From positions 1-61,641 of the forward strand of contig VGSQ01000004.1 of the NCBI GenBank assembly GCA_016874975.1: a stretch of 61,641 nucleotides of DNA. The letters run 5' to 3'. A program made the position numbers and the translations under genes. This stretch comes from Deltaproteobacteria bacterium (GTDB taxonomy: Bacteria; Desulfobacterota; Desulfobaccia; Desulfobaccales; 0-14-0-80-60-11). The notes below the pieces were generated by a model, which had not been told where the DNA came from, ran no database searches, and saw only the letters and a list, made by a program, of their open reading frames with translations. Positions within the stretch are counted from its first letter, which is position 1. Each line of letters starts with the position of its first letter. Of this stretch, positions 1 through 10,851 are shown one piece after another.

Positions 1-234
1 CCCAAGTAGGGTGCGCACCGCGCACCATGAAAGAGATTGGCATCTTGCCGAGCGTTTTCAAAACCGCCGCCCTTTCCCAGGACAAAGGGAGAATTTTGCA
101 AGAGCCTGAGTAGTAAATGGTGGGGCGGCCGTCCCTGGCCGCCAGGAGGTGGCGGGCACGGAGGCCCGCCCTACGGCAATTTTCATGGGTTACGGGTGGG
201 CCGACGGCCCATGCGCGACTGCTCTACTATTACT

Positions 235-2523
235 TCAAGGACCGCCATTCCTCAAGGGAAAAGTCCCGGGCCGCAGTCCCAGCGCCAGGATAGCCGCCCC
301 CGTATGGAGCGCCGCCAGGAGGTTGAGGGTGGGGACGACGCCCCAGGCGGGGAGAATGAGGAGCCCCACTCCCAGGGCGCCGACGGTGGCCCCCAGCAGA
401 TCCACGGCGTAGCAGAAGCCGGAGCTCCGCGCCGGCCGGGCGGCCGCCTGGAAGGCGAGGTCGGCCGCCAGCGCAAAGATGCCGCCCGCGGCGCCGCCCA
501 GGATTGCCAGAAACAGCATGAGGGAGCCAGTCACCAGGGGCTCCCGCCCGGCTGAGGCAAGGCTCCCCAAACCCGGAGCGCCCCAGGCCAGCAGCAGCGC
601 CCCTGCCCCCAGGAAGAGCTGCAGGGCCGCCAGCCGCCGCCCCACCCCCCGGGGCGAAGCGGGACGCCGCGCCGCCAGGAGCCCGCCGGCTCCCATGCCC
701 GCCATGAAAGCCGCCAGGAGCGCCCCCATCTCCCGATAGAGGCTGCCCGCATAGATCTGAAAGACGATGAGCGCCACCAGCGACAGGGCCATGCTCCCCA
801 GGCCCATCACCAGAAGCTGCGTCCAGGCGTTGATTCCGGGACGTTTACGGCAGACCGGCAGCAGCAAGCCGAAGGCCGCCAACAGCCCCAGGCACAGCCA
901 GAGGGGCGGCAGCCGCCCCCAGAAACGCAGCACCGCCGGCAGAGGGCCTCCCTCCAGGAAACCGGTGAGCCGGAGATCGCCGCCATACCCCTGGAGGTTG
1001 AGGTCGGTGTTGACCCGGACCGGCTGCTGCATCAGCACCCGATGCAGATGCTGCCGGCGCGGTTCGGAAAACTCTTGCTTCAGGGTGAAGGCGTCCAGGT
1101 GCGCCAGATCCAGCCGGCGCTCCCGCAAGCGCTCCGCCAACACCTGGGGGGACACTGCCAAGGGCTGGAAGCCGGCGGCGGCGTAGAATCGCACCGGCTC
1201 GCCGGGGAGAGCCGCCACCTGGGGGAATACCTGCCGCAGGGTGTGATAGGCCAGCCCCAGAAAGGCGGCCCGTTCCGGATTGAAGGTGGCGCCCCCTCCC
1301 GCCGGCAGGGAGAAGGAGAAGATGCCGTCCGGTTCCAGGCGGCGGGTCGCCAGCTTAAAGCACTCCACCGTGTAACAGCCGTTCAGATGGGCGGTGGTGG
1401 GGCCGGGCAGCGCCATCAGGATGAGGTCGTAGCGCCGGTGGGTGCGGGCCAGGTAGCGCCGGGCGTCCTCCCCCAGCAGGCGGACCCGGGGATCCCGGGT
1501 CAGCTCGGCGGCCCCGGGAAGGAGGTCCATGGCCAGCCGGATGAGGCGCTGGTCCAGCTCCACGTAGTCCACCTGGGAGACGCCGTCGGTCTTGAGAATC
1601 TCCGGGACCAGCCCCGGCCCGCCCCCCAACAGGAGCACCCGCCGGGGCTGGGGATGAACCAGCAGGCTTATCTGCACCATCTGTTCGGCGCTCCAAGGGT
1701 CGGGATGGCTGAAGAGCCAGATCCCGTTGGCATAGAAAGACTGCTGTTCCGCCTCCCGGGTGACGGTAAGCAGCGCCAGGGGGCTGTCCACCGCGGCCGC
1801 GACCAGACGGTCGGGCCACTGCCATTGTCGGGAGAGCCGCTCCAGAGGTCCGGCCTGCCAGGAGGCCAGTCCCAGGGCGGCCAGGACCGCGATGCCCCCG
1901 CACCAGGCCGCCATTCCCCGAGGCCTGACCAGGAAGAGCCCGGCGCCGGCCAGGACCAGCCCGGCGCCCAGGCTGAGGGTCAGATTCCCCACCCGGCCCA
2001 GGAGGAAAATCTGCAACGCGGCCACCCCCAGACCGGCCCCCAAAGCCTCCAGGGCATAGACCCGGCCGGCGGCGCAGGCTGCTCCCCGGTCCTGCAGGGC
2101 GGCGCCGGCCAGAGGGAAGAACCACCCCGAAACCAGGCAAAACGGCGCCAGCAGGACCAGGAGGGCCGAAAGGGTGGAGCCGAAACCGGGATATTGCCCC
2201 CCGGCCCCGAAGCCCAGCGCGGGAAGGAGGCGGGCGGCCAGGAGAGTGGCCGGCAGGAGCAGCCCCAGCACCATGAGGGAGACCGCCGGGGAGCCCTTCG
2301 GACGGGAACGGCGGCTTACCCATTCACCCCCCAGGAGGCTGCCGGTCCCGACCCAGAGAAGCCAGGCCCAAAAGCCCAGGGCCAGCTTGAGCTCCTGACC
2401 CCGGCAGAGGACCAGGATCTCCCGCAACAACAGCACCTGGCCCACCAGCGTGCCGGCCCCATAAACCAGGATCAGGCCCCGCAACGGTGCAGCTCCCTCA
2501 GCGGTGCGGCCCACTGTGGCCAT
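235..2523 (-). CDS. Membrane-embedded spermidine synthase-like protein (TM segments + SAM-binding Rossmann domain + C-terminal TM segments)
   Basis: 762 aa ORF; LLLGGGPGLVPEILK..VDYVELDQRLIRLA..LGEDARRYL resembles the SpeE nucleotide-binding core, flanked by many hydrophobic helices. Confidence 0.8.
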   Translation of the reverse strand: MATVGRTAEGAAPLRGLILVYGAGTLVGQVLLLREILVLCRGQELKLALGFWAWLLWVGTGSLLGGEWVSRRSRPKGSPAVSLMVLGLLLPATLLAARLLPALGFGAGGQYPGFGSTLSALLVLLAPFCLVSGWFFPLAGAALQDRGAACAAGRVYALEALGAGLGVAALQIFLLGRVGNLTLSLGAGLVLAGAGLFLVRPRGMAAWCGGIAVLAALGLASWQAGPLERLSRQWQWPDRLVAAAVDSPLALLTVTREAEQQSFYANGIWLFSHPDPWSAEQMVQISLLVHPQPRRVLLLGGGPGLVPEILKTDGVSQVDYVELDQRLIRLAMDLLPGAAELTRDPRVRLLGEDARRYLARTHRRYDLILMALPGPTTAHLNGCYTVECFKLATRRLEPDGIFSFSLPAGGGATFNPERAAFLGLAYHTLRQVFPQVAALPGEPVRFYAAAGFQPLAVSPQVLAERLRERRLDLAHLDAFTLKQEFSEPRRQHLHRVLMQQPVRVNTDLNLQGYGGDLRLTGFLEGGPLPAVLRFWGRLPPLWLCLGLLAAFGLLLPVCRKRPGINAWTQLLVMGLGSMALSLVALIVFQIYAGSLYREMGALLAAFMAGMGAGGLLAARRPASPRGVGRRLAALQLFLGAGALLLAWGAPGLGSLASAGREPLVTGSLMLFLAILGGAAGGIFALAADLAFQAAARPARSSGFCYAVDLLGATVGALGVGLLILPAWGVVPTLNLLAALHTGAAILALGLRPGTFPLRNGGP

Positions 2524-2654
2524 GGGGCATGGTCCGGGGGGTCAACCGTGCTTGCGTCTTGATAATGATCTCCGGCCCGGTGCGAAACCTTGCCGGGGGC
2601 AGGAGGGGTCCGACCCCCGGCCCCTTCCCCCGCCAGGCTGTTTTCACCAACCTG

Positions 2655-3455
2655 TCAGGGGTTGCTGGGCTTGGGGGCCGGGATTTCCTCTTCCGTTTTC
2701 TCCGGTGCCGGTCGATGCTGACGGTAGTAAATGACGGAGCTGATGACGCCGGACAGGACGTAGGCCAGCATGAAGGGAAAGCCCGTCAGTTGCGGGGCGA
2801 GGGCGATGACCACGAAGATCAGGACCACGGTCACCAGGGTCTGAAAGGGCTTGCGCCGCATCAGGTCCCATTTCTTGAGGCTGAAAAATTTGATGTTGCT
2901 CACCATGAGGAAGGAGAGCAGGTACATCATCACCAGGATATAGATGTTGTATCTGGGGGCCCACTCGCCGATCTCGTAGTAGAAGCCGATGGCCGTGGCC
3001 ACCACCATGGCCGCCGCGGGGATGGGCAGACCGTTGAAATAGCGGGGGTCCATGGTGCCGGTCTGGACGTTGAAGCGGGCCAGACGCAGGGCCCCGCAGA
3101 CCACGAAGAGAAACGCCGCCACCCAGCCGAAGCGGCCGAAAGGCTTCAGGCCCCAGAGATAGACCAGCAGGGCCGGGGCCACGCCGAAAGCCACCAGGTC
3201 CGCCAGGGAGTCGTATTGGACCCCGAAGCTGCTGGTGCTGTTGGTCATGCGGGCCACCCGGCCGTCCAGGCCGTCCAGGATGAGCGAGGCGAAGATGGCC
3301 CAGGCCGCATACAAAAACTTCCCTTCGATGGCCAAGACGATGGCCAGGAAGCCGGCAAACAGGCTCGCCGTGGTGATGAGGTTGGGTAGCAGGTACACCC
3401 CCCGGAAACGGCGGCGATCTTTCTTCTTGCGGCGGCGTTTGAATCTCATGTCCAT
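2655..3455 (-). CDS. pssA: CDP-diacylglycerol--serine O-phosphatidyltransferase
   Basis: 266 aa; CDP-alcohol phosphatidyltransferase motif DGLDGRVARMTNSTSSFGVQYDSLADLVAFGVAPA. Confidence 0.93.
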   Translation of the reverse strand: MDMRFKRRRKKKDRRRFRGVYLLPNLITTASLFAGFLAIVLAIEGKFLYAAWAIFASLILDGLDGRVARMTNSTSSFGVQYDSLADLVAFGVAPALLVYLWGLKPFGRFGWVAAFLFVVCGALRLARFNVQTGTMDPRYFNGLPIPAAAMVVATAIGFYYEIGEWAPRYNIYILVMMYLLSFLMVSNIKFFSLKKWDLMRRKPFQTLVTVVLIFVVIALAPQLTGFPFMLAYVLSGVISSVIYYRQHRPAPEKTEEEIPAPKPSNP

Positions 3456-4198
3456 CTCCCCACCACGCTCTCCCCGGCCAGCACCCGGTCGCCCACCTTG
3501 ACCAACACCCGGGCCTCCAAGGGGAGGTAGAGGTCCACCCGGGACCCGAAGCAGATCATGCCGAAGGGCTCGCCCTGGGCCAGCACTTCGCCTTCCTCCA
3601 CACTGACAATGATGCGGCGGGCCAACAGGCCGGCGATCTGCACCACCAACACCCGGCGCCCGTCCTCCATCTCCAGGACCGTAGCCAGCCGTTCATTGGC
3701 CCGCTCGGCCGCTTCTTTGAAGGCCGCCAGAAAGCGGCCCGGAAAGTGCCGGGAGACCACCACCCGCCCGGCCACCGGCGCCCGGTTGACATGTACGTCA
3801 AAGACGTTCATGAAGATGGCCACCCGTCGGGCCGGCACGTGGAGAAACTCGGTCTCCTGCAGTTCGTCCACCCGGATGACCTTGCCGTCCGCGGGGGCGA
3901 CGATGGCCGCTTCCTCGTCAGGGATGGTCCGGCGGGGGTTGCGGAAGAAGTAAACCAGAAAGAAAGCGCCCGCCAGACCCAGCAACGCGAGGGCGGTCCA
4001 CTCTACGAACCAGAAGGCCAGGCTGAGGCCTGCGGCCACGAAAATGATCAAGCAACCCGGCGCCGCAATGAAGCCGCGGCCCAGGGTGCGGTGGCGGTCA
4101 GTTTTCTTCAAGTATCTCTGCCACCCTTCCGCCGGGTTCGGTGAGCGACGAAGACCAGCCCGGCGCCACCGGAAGCAGGCATCCACAACTCGGGACAA
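3446..4198 (-). CDS. psd: Phosphatidylserine decarboxylase proenzyme
   Basis: FFRNPRR.IP..ED..VAPADGKV..; C-terminal FGSRVDLYLP processing-site region; overlaps pssA; exact start uncertain. Confidence 0.88.
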   Translation of the reverse strand: MSRVVDACFRWRRAGLRRSPNPAEGWQRYLKKTDRHRTLGRGFIAAPGCLIIFVAAGLSLAFWFVEWTALALLGLAGAFFLVYFFRNPRRTIPDEEAAIVAPADGKVIRVDELQETEFLHVPARRVAIFMNVFDVHVNRAPVAGRVVVSRHFPGRFLAAFKEAAERANERLATVLEMEDGRRVLVVQIAGLLARRIIVSVEEGEVLAQGEPFGMICFGSRVDLYLPLEARVLVKVGDRVLAGESVVGRWT

Positions 4199-4403
4199 TC
4201 GCTCATAAGCCTGCGGCTCACTTTAAAAACCTGAAAAGAGGCCTCCGGGGACAGGGCCGGGGCTTGCCTGCCCCTGGCCCCCTACCCCACGGAAATCTTT
4301 CCCACGACAGAAACCTAAGTCAATTACCATTTTAAAAGAAAAGGCGAAAGGAGGCCAGCATTTTCCCCTTCCGCCGGATGGTTCGGTTCCGTTTTGTCTG
4401 AAT

Positions 4404-5390
4404 TTATCGTTTCAGCCAACTCATCAGGGCCCGCAGTTTCCGGCCCACCTCCTCGATGGGGTGTTCCGCCTCCATGCGGCGCAGGGCGTTGAAGACCGGC
4501 CGGCCCGCCTGGTTCTCCAGGATCCACTCCCGGGCGAACTCGCCGGTCTGGACCTCCTCCAGGATCATCCGCATCTCCTCCCGGGTCTCCTCGGTGATGA
4601 TGCGCTTGCCTCGGGTGTAGTCGCCGAATTCGGCGGTGTCGGAGACCGAATAGCGCATGTAGCTGATGCCGCCCTGGTAGAAGAGATCGACGATGAGCTT
4701 CAGTTCATGCAGGCACTCGTAGTAGGCGATCTCCGGGGCATAGCCCGCCTCCACCAGGGTGTCGAAGCCCGCCTTGACCAGTTCGGAGACGCCGCCGCAG
4801 AGCACGCACTGCTCGCCGAAGAGGTCCGTCTCCGTCTCTTCCTTGAAGGTGGTGTGGAGCACCGCGGCCCTCGTGGCGCCGATGCCCTTGGCATAGGCCA
4901 GGGCGGTCTTGAGGGCGCTCCCCGAGGCGTCCTGGTGCACCGCCACCAGACAGGGGACGCCCGCGCCCTTCTCGTACTCGCTCCGCACCAGGTGGCCGGG
5001 GCCCTTGGGGGCCACCATGACCACGTCCACGTCCGGGGCGGGCATGATCTGGCCGTAGTGGATGTTGAAGCCGTGGGAGAAGAGCAGGGTCTTGCCGCCC
5101 ATGTGGGGCTTCAGGTCGTTCTCATAGAGCCGGGCCTGGACGTGGTCCTGGGTCAGGATCTGCACCACCTGGGCGGCGGCCGCAGCCTCGGCGGCAGAGA
5201 CGGGCGAAAAGCCGTATTTCAGCGCGGCCTCATAATTGGGCGTGCCCGGCACCTCGGCGACGATGACGTCCACCCCGGAATCCCGCAGGTTCAGGGCCTG
5301 GGCATGCCCCTGGGAACCGAAGCCGATGATGGCCACCTTTTTGCCCTTGAGCACCCCCAGGTCCGCATCCGCATCGTAGTAGATTTTCAT
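4404..5390 (-). CDS. ilvC: Ketol-acid reductoisomerase
   Basis: 328 aa; [39 protein letters not shown]; full-length KARI signature. Confidence 0.97.
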   Translation of the reverse strand: MKIYYDADADLGVLKGKKVAIIGFGSQGHAQALNLRDSGVDVIVAEVPGTPNYEAALKYGFSPVSAAEAAAAAQVVQILTQDHVQARLYENDLKPHMGGKTLLFSHGFNIHYGQIMPAPDVDVVMVAPKGPGHLVRSEYEKGAGVPCLVAVHQDASGSALKTALAYAKGIGATRAAVLHTTFKEETETDLFGEQCVLCGGVSELVKAGFDTLVEAGYAPEIAYYECLHELKLIVDLFYQGGISYMRYSVSDTAEFGDYTRGKRIITEETREEMRMILEEVQTGEFAREWILENQAGRPVFNALRRMEAEHPIEEVGRKLRALMSWLKR

Positions 5391-5490
5391 CTATCCTTAC
5401 CCCTTCAAGAAATTTACAAATCCGCCCCCAAGCAAAGCTTGAGGGACAAAAGCGTTCCCAAACTGGACCTTGGGGACGAGAAATGTTCGT

Positions 5491-5523
5491 GTAGGGTGCG
5501 TCGGCGCGTAAGACGCGCCCTAC
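5491..5523. repeat. Intergenic hairpin (gtagggtgcgtc-ggcgcgtaa-gacgcgccctac) between ilvN and ilvC
   Basis: 12-bp stem with one G.U-type position; member of the dispersed GTAGGGTGCG family. Confidence 0.75.
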
Positions 5524-5641
5524 GGCTGGGTTAGCGGCGGGTGGGGACGCCCGCGTTACCGAACTAAGGGGTTGGGGGAGGGAGTTTGAGGGAGGGGGCA
5601 GGGGGCTGTGACCCCTGGCCCCCTCTCTCAATCCCCAACCC

Positions 5642-6148
5642 TTATTCCTTCTTCGCCCGCTGGATGGCCAGGGCGCCGCTGCGCACCACTTCCAGGATGC
5701 CGTGGATTTTCAGCAGCCCCAGGACGGCGTTGGTCTTCTCCCGGTTGCCGGTGATCTCCAGGCTGTAGGTGGCGGGGCTGACGTCCACCACCCGGCAGCG
5801 GAAGATGTCGGCGATGCGCAGCACTTCGGCCCGGGACTTGTCCTCGGCCTTGACCCGCACCAGCACCATTTCCCGCTCCACGTGGTCCAGGGTGGTGAGG
5901 TCCACCACCCGGATGGTGTTGATGAGTTTGCGCAGTTGCTTGATGATCTGTTCGATGATCTGTTCGTCGCCGCTGGTCACCAGGGTGATGCGGGAGACGG
6001 TGGGGTCCAGGGTCTCCCCCACGCACAGGCTTTCGATATTGAAGCCCCGGCCGCTGAACAGCCCGGTGACCCGGGAGAGCACGCCGGGGATATTGTCCAC
6101 CTCCACCGAGATGGTGTGCCGCACGGCCGCTTTTTCTGTTTTTGCCAT
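5642..6148 (-). CDS. ilvN: Acetolactate synthase small (regulatory) subunit
   Basis: [37 protein letters not shown] domain. Confidence 0.95.
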   Translation of the reverse strand: MAKTEKAAVRHTISVEVDNIPGVLSRVTGLFSGRGFNIESLCVGETLDPTVSRITLVTSGDEQIIEQIIKQLRKLINTIRVVDLTTLDHVEREMVLVRVKAEDKSRAEVLRIADIFRCRVVDVSPATYSLEITGNREKTNAVLGLLKIHGILEVVRSGALAIQRAKKE

Positions 6149-6159
6149 GGCCCCCTCCT

Positions 6160-7857
6160 TTACGCCAGCAGCATTTCATGCATGGCCTTGCCGGCCGGCA
6201 CCATGGGCATGACGCACTCTTCGGGCTCCACCCGGAAGTCCATGACCACCGGCCGGTTGGCGGCCAGGGCTTTTTTGATGACCGGCTCCACCTCCTCGGG
6301 TTTTTCGGCCCGCAGCCCCACGGCGCCGAAGGCCTCGGCCACCTTGACGAAGTCGGGCTGGGCCATGAGCGAGGTCTGGCTGTAGCGTTTGTCGTAGAGC
6401 AACTGTTGCCACTGGCGCACCATCCCCAGGTAGGCGTTGTTGAGGATGGCGATCTTCACCGGCAGGTTGTGCTCCACCACGGTGGTGAGTTCCTGGATGT
6501 TCATGAGGATGCTGCCGTCCCCGGCGATGTCGATGACGATCTCGTCGGGGCAGGCCACCTGCACGCCCATGGCCGCCGGGAAGCCGTAGCCCATGGCGCC
6601 CAATCCTCCGGAAGTCATGAGCCGCCGGGGTTTTTTAAAGCGGTAGAACTGTGCGGCCCACATCTGGTTCTGACCCACCTCGGTGGTTATAAAAGCCTCT
6701 CCCTGGGTGAGCTCCCAGAGTTTCTCCACCACGTACTGGGGCTTGATGACATCCTTCGACTTTTTGTAGCGGAGCGGGTTTTTCTTCTCCCAGCTCCGGA
6801 TCTGCTCCAGCCAGGAGCGTCGCTCTTCGGCCCAATCCCGGGGCGCTTCGTGCTTCAGCAGCCTGTTGAGCTGGTGCAGGGCGTTTTTGCAGTCGCCCAC
6901 GATGGGGATGTGCACCACCACGTTTTTGCTGATGGAGCTGGGGTCGATGTCGATGTGCACAATCTTGGCTTCCGGGGCGAAGGCGTCCAGCCGTCCGGTG
7001 ACCCGGTCATCGAAGCGCGCCCCCACGGCGATGAGCACGTCGGACTGGGACACCGCCATGTTGGCGCAATAGGTGCCGTGCATCCCCAGCATGCCCATCC
7101 ACAGGGGATGGACACCGGGAAAGCCCCCCAACCCCATGAGGGTGCTGGTCACCGGGATTTGCAGCGTCTCGGCGAATTCCAGGAGCTCCGCGGAGGCGTT
7201 GGAGTGGATGATGCCCCCGCCGGTATAGAGCACCGGCCGCTCCTTTTCCAGGATGAGTTCCAGGGCCCGCTTCAGCTGCCGGGGATTGGCATCATAGGTG
7301 GGCTGATAACTCTTGATCTTGATGTGCTTCAGGTCCGGAAATTCGGGCACGATGGCGACCTGCTGGATATTCTTGGGCAGGTCCACCAGCACCGGCCCGG
7401 GGCGGCCGGAGCGGGCGACATAGAAGGCCTCATGCACGGTCCGGGCCAGGTCCTTGATGTCCGTGACCAGATAGTTGTGCTTGGTGCAGGGCCGCGTAAT
7501 GCCCACGATATCCACTTCCTGGAAGGCGTCGTTGCCGATCAGGGCGGTGGGCACCTGGCCCGTAAAAACAATGATGGGAATGGAGTCCATGTAGGCGCTG
7601 GCGATGCCGGTGACCGTGTTGGTGGCGCCGGGGCCGGAGGTCACCAGGGCCACCCCGACTCTGTCCGAAGCCCGGGCATAGCCGTCGGCGGCGTGCACCG
7701 CCGCCTGTTCGTGGCGCACCAGGAAGTGCTTGATTTGGGGACAGCGGGTCAGTTCATCGTAAATGTCGATGACCGCCCCACCGGGATAGCCGAAGACGTG
7801 CTGGACGCCTTCCCTCTGCCAACACTCCAGCAGAATCTGCGCACCGGTCATCTTCAT
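6160..7857 (-). CDS. ilvB: Acetolactate synthase large subunit
   Basis: 565 aa ThDP enzyme; [30 protein letters not shown]. Confidence 0.97.
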   Translation of the reverse strand: MKMTGAQILLECWQREGVQHVFGYPGGAVIDIYDELTRCPQIKHFLVRHEQAAVHAADGYARASDRVGVALVTSGPGATNTVTGIASAYMDSIPIIVFTGQVPTALIGNDAFQEVDIVGITRPCTKHNYLVTDIKDLARTVHEAFYVARSGRPGPVLVDLPKNIQQVAIVPEFPDLKHIKIKSYQPTYDANPRQLKRALELILEKERPVLYTGGGIIHSNASAELLEFAETLQIPVTSTLMGLGGFPGVHPLWMGMLGMHGTYCANMAVSQSDVLIAVGARFDDRVTGRLDAFAPEAKIVHIDIDPSSISKNVVVHIPIVGDCKNALHQLNRLLKHEAPRDWAEERRSWLEQIRSWEKKNPLRYKKSKDVIKPQYVVEKLWELTQGEAFITTEVGQNQMWAAQFYRFKKPRRLMTSGGLGAMGYGFPAAMGVQVACPDEIVIDIAGDGSILMNIQELTTVVEHNLPVKIAILNNAYLGMVRQWQQLLYDKRYSQTSLMAQPDFVKVAEAFGAVGLRAEKPEEVEPVIKKALAANRPVVMDFRVEPEECVMPMVPAGKAMHEMLLA

Positions 7858-8090
7858 GGGGTTGCTTCCTTTTTCCGATAATTGGCCAGGATCTGCTCGA
7901 TCCGGTCCCGCCCTGCCAGTTTCAGCTTTTGCAGACGCCGGCGCTCCAGGGTTTCATCCGCGGTAAGGTACGGCCGGCGGTTGAATTCCTCCAGGCGCCG
8001 CTCGAAATCGGCGTGCTCTTCCAGATACCGCTTGAGGTCCGGATCCCGGTCCACCCAGCGGCTGATGAGCTCCAAGTCTCGTTCTTCCAT
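7854..8090 (-). CDS. DUF465/YdcH-like small protein
   Basis: Start chosen at internal ATG (MEERDLELISRWVDRDPDLKRYLEEHADFERRLEEFNRRPYLTADETLERRRLQKLKLAGRDRIEQIL). Confidence 0.7.
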   Translation of the reverse strand: MEERDLELISRWVDRDPDLKRYLEEHADFERRLEEFNRRPYLTADETLERRRLQKLKLAGRDRIEQILANYRKKEATP

Positions 8091-8235
8091 GGCCCGCCCC
8101 TGTAGGCAAATTTGGAGATTCATCTTAGAAAAAAACCGCCTGCTTGTCAACCGGTTGAAAAACCAGCATTTCCGTGCGAGTCGCCGCCGCCTCCCTCTCC
8201 GGGCTCCGCAGACGGTCCGGCAACCTAACTAGTTC

Positions 8236-8381
8236 TCATCCGGAAACTCCCCCTCCCCTGGTGGGAGGGGGTTGGGGGGAGGGGGATCAATAGGGCAACT
8301 GGTTTGTATTACTAACTTATTTCACCACCACCCTAGCCCTCCCCCATCAAGGGGGAGGGAACAAAATGACTTTCCGGATGA
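8236..8381. repeat. Intergenic repeat with 11-bp terminal inverted repeats TCATCCGGAAA...TTTCCGGATGA enclosing two G/C-rich arms
   Basis: Perfect 11-bp inverted ends; related internal arms near 53221-53550; a GTTCATCCGGAAA end also occurs near 11570. Confidence 0.6.
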
Positions 8382-8491
8382 ACAATAACTAAAAAGTTTT
8401 CTGGGGGGGCGGGGGAACCGTGTTCCCCCGCTCCTCCCCCTAAAAATCCTTTCATGTCTTAGGGCTGGGCAAGGGCCCAGATGAAACGGTG

Positions 8492-8518
8492 ACAAAAAAA
8501 GGCGGCCCGCGGGCCGCC
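8492..8518 (-). terminator. Rho-independent terminator (minus strand)
   Basis: Minus strand GGCGGCCCGCGGGCCGCC followed by TTTTTTT, downstream of the DUF3108 gene. Confidence 0.7.
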
Positions 8519-8735
8519 TCCAAGAGTCTTCCCGCGGGTCAATCAGGCCAGACTACTACACCGGCTGCGGCCGCCACGAACCGGACCTCGCCACCCCCAG
8601 ATCGGATGTTCGGAGCACCGGCGCGGGAAGAAGGCAAGCTGAGTCTCAAGGGCAAATCTCCCAAAGCTTTTCGATAGTCATCATATTCTCCCCTTTCCCC
8701 TGCCCGAGTCAATGAAAAAGTGAGACCGCGCCGTT

Positions 8736-9536
8736 TTATTTCTCCGCGGCCGGCACCTTTCCTTCGGACTTCAGGCCGAGATCCTTGTCATTCAGGCGCT
8801 TGCTCTCGGGCAAGATGGCGCCGCTCACTTTGCCGAACTTGAGGACCCGGCTTTCGGCCTTGGTGGGGACCCCTTCGGCGTCCATGAGGCCCTGGATCTG
8901 GTTCTTACTTTCTTCGAAGGCCTTATTATACAGGGAGACCCAGATCTTGCGGCCTTCGGGGGTGAGGGGTCCGATGCGCACAATGATCTCTTCTGGTTTG
9001 GGGTAGGGGATGCCCATCACCTTCACGGTTTCACCGCCCTTGTTGAGGTTGATGAAGCCCAGGCGCTGGTTGTAGAAGAGGCTGATGCCGTCGCTGGGCG
9101 GCGTCGTGAAGGTGGTTTCCCACTTTTTCACCAGTTGGCCGCCCTGGTACTGCCACAACTCGACGGTGTTCTTCTGGTAATCGAAGCGGTACTCCTTAAA
9201 GTTGCGTTTGCTCCCGCGAGAGGATTCCTCCCGGTAGATGAGGGGGTGCAGCTTGCCCTCCCGAAAGATCATTTCCGTGGAGAACACGCCCTTCCAGTTG
9301 CCGCTCAGTTTGGCCAGGATGCCCTGGGATTCCCCTATGACCGCGCCCCAGAGTCGCTCGCCGTCCAGGCGTTTGAGGACCACCTTGCTCCGTATGGCGT
9401 CGGGCATGATGGAGACGTCCACCCGGTAGCGCAGTTCTTCCAAGATTTCCGCAGAGACCGGCTGGGCCGGGATCAAGCCCATCGACATTACCAGGACCAG
9501 GACGGCGGCCAGACGCCATCTCTTTGCTGTCATCAT
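8736..9536 (-). CDS. DUF3108 domain-containing secreted protein
   Basis: Signal peptide; ELRYRVDVSI..GKLHPLIYREESSRGSKRNFKEYRFDYQ..TFTTPPSDGISLFYNQR. Confidence 0.75.
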   Translation of the reverse strand: MMTAKRWRLAAVLVLVMSMGLIPAQPVSAEILEELRYRVDVSIMPDAIRSKVVLKRLDGERLWGAVIGESQGILAKLSGNWKGVFSTEMIFREGKLHPLIYREESSRGSKRNFKEYRFDYQKNTVELWQYQGGQLVKKWETTFTTPPSDGISLFYNQRLGFINLNKGGETVKVMGIPYPKPEEIIVRIGPLTPEGRKIWVSLYNKAFEESKNQIQGLMDAEGVPTKAESRVLKFGKVSGAILPESKRLNDKDLGLKSEGKVPAAEK

Positions 9537-9788
9537 CCTTCATCCATACTTTCCGGAGGCGTGGCGCACCTCCCGGTTCGTTAACCGCTTAGACGCCGGG
9601 ACGGTCGGGAGGGTTAACCCTCCCATCCCGCCCTTCCGTGGGATTCGTTGGCTTGGGCGGTCTCCGGCCACGCCGGCCAAACGGCCCGCCCCCCTTGTCA
9701 TTCCGGGCGCAGACTCTCCCACTGCCGAGAGGTTGAGAGCCTGCTTTGCGTTCACCGTGACGGAATCGCCGATTTTGCCGGAACCTCC

Positions 9789-10106
9789 CTATTTATCTTT
9801 TTTACGGTCCGCGCTCCGGGGCCGCCCCCCCCAGACCCCGGTATTGAAGCGGTCCTCCCACCACGATTGATAATCAAGCGGGGCGGCGGTCTCCTCCAGC
9901 CGGAAGCGATAGTCCTCCAGGAACTCCCGCAACCGGTGGTAAGCGGCGTTGACCTCCTGCATCCGGGCCCGGTATTCCGCTTCGGCTCCGGCAGGGGCGC
10001 GGTCCGGATGCCAGCGACGGGCCGCCCGGCGGTAAGCCGCCTGGATCTCCTGGCGGGTGGCGGTCAGGCCCAACCCCAGGATTCCCCGAGCCTCTTTCAG
10101 GGTCAT
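9789..10106 (-). CDS. J-domain (DnaJ-like) small protein
   Basis: EARGILGLGLTATRQEIQAAYRRAARRWHPDRAP..RMQEVNAAYHRL with HPD motif. Confidence 0.88.
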   Translation of the reverse strand: MTLKEARGILGLGLTATRQEIQAAYRRAARRWHPDRAPAGAEAEYRARMQEVNAAYHRLREFLEDYRFRLEETAAPLDYQSWWEDRFNTGVWGGRPRSADRKKDK

Positions 10107-10698
10107 GACAGATACAGGGGCAACCTTGAAGCCGCCGAAGAGGCGGACACCGCCCCCCTCTTCCTGATTCGGCCGCCCCGCTCCTTTCCTTAAATGGTGG
10201 CGCCGCTCCGGGAAGCGATGCCAGGTGTCGGATGTCAGGTGTCGGAGGCCGGATTTTCCGCCTCGTTCCCAGGCTTCGGCCTGGGAAAGTTTCCCGGCAG
10301 TCGCGCCTGGGCCGTCGGCCCGCCTGTAACACCTGAAAAGTCTCGCAGGGCGGGCTCTGCCCGCCGCCGACGCCTGGCAACGGTGCCCGGTCGCACCCTG
10401 CGGAACCGGGGGGAAGTGGGAAAATTCCGTCCCCTCCTTCCCCGGGCTTACGCGCCCGGATTTATCAACCGAGCCACCCGGCCGCCCCTATCCCCCGGAC
10501 CCGGGCCATGTGCTTCAGATACACGCGGGTTCATTATAAGCATTCTTGGCGGCGGAGTCATTAGTCGCCTCAGCAGAAGTGCCATTTCAATTCCGGAAAA
10601 ACCTGCTGTGGGGCAACCCTTTGAGAAATACGTCGATTCCTGACTCCTTCCCTTGTCAACTGCTTGACCGCATGGTAAGTTTTAAAAATTCAGGTTGT

Positions 10699-10851
10699 GA
10701 TGGCCTCGTAAAAAGTCCATTCACCCCCTCACCCCAGCCCTCTCCCCCAAGGGGGAGAGGGAGATAATGAGGCATATCAATCAGTTATCAATAGCAGCGA
10801 GAGCCATCTTTTGGGGATGGTATGGCCTTTTTGACTTTTTACGATTCCATC
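10699..10851. repeat. MITE-like element A (GATGGcctCGTAAAAAGTC...GACTTTTTACGattCCATC)
   Basis: About 19-bp imperfect inverted termini; flanking 7-bp direct repeat AGGTTGT at 10692-10698 and 10852-10858; second, partial copy at 31217. Confidence 0.65.

Noticed and set aside
37-555. 172-aa ORF at window start
   Set aside because: Built from intergenic repeats and antisense of the spermidine synthase-like gene
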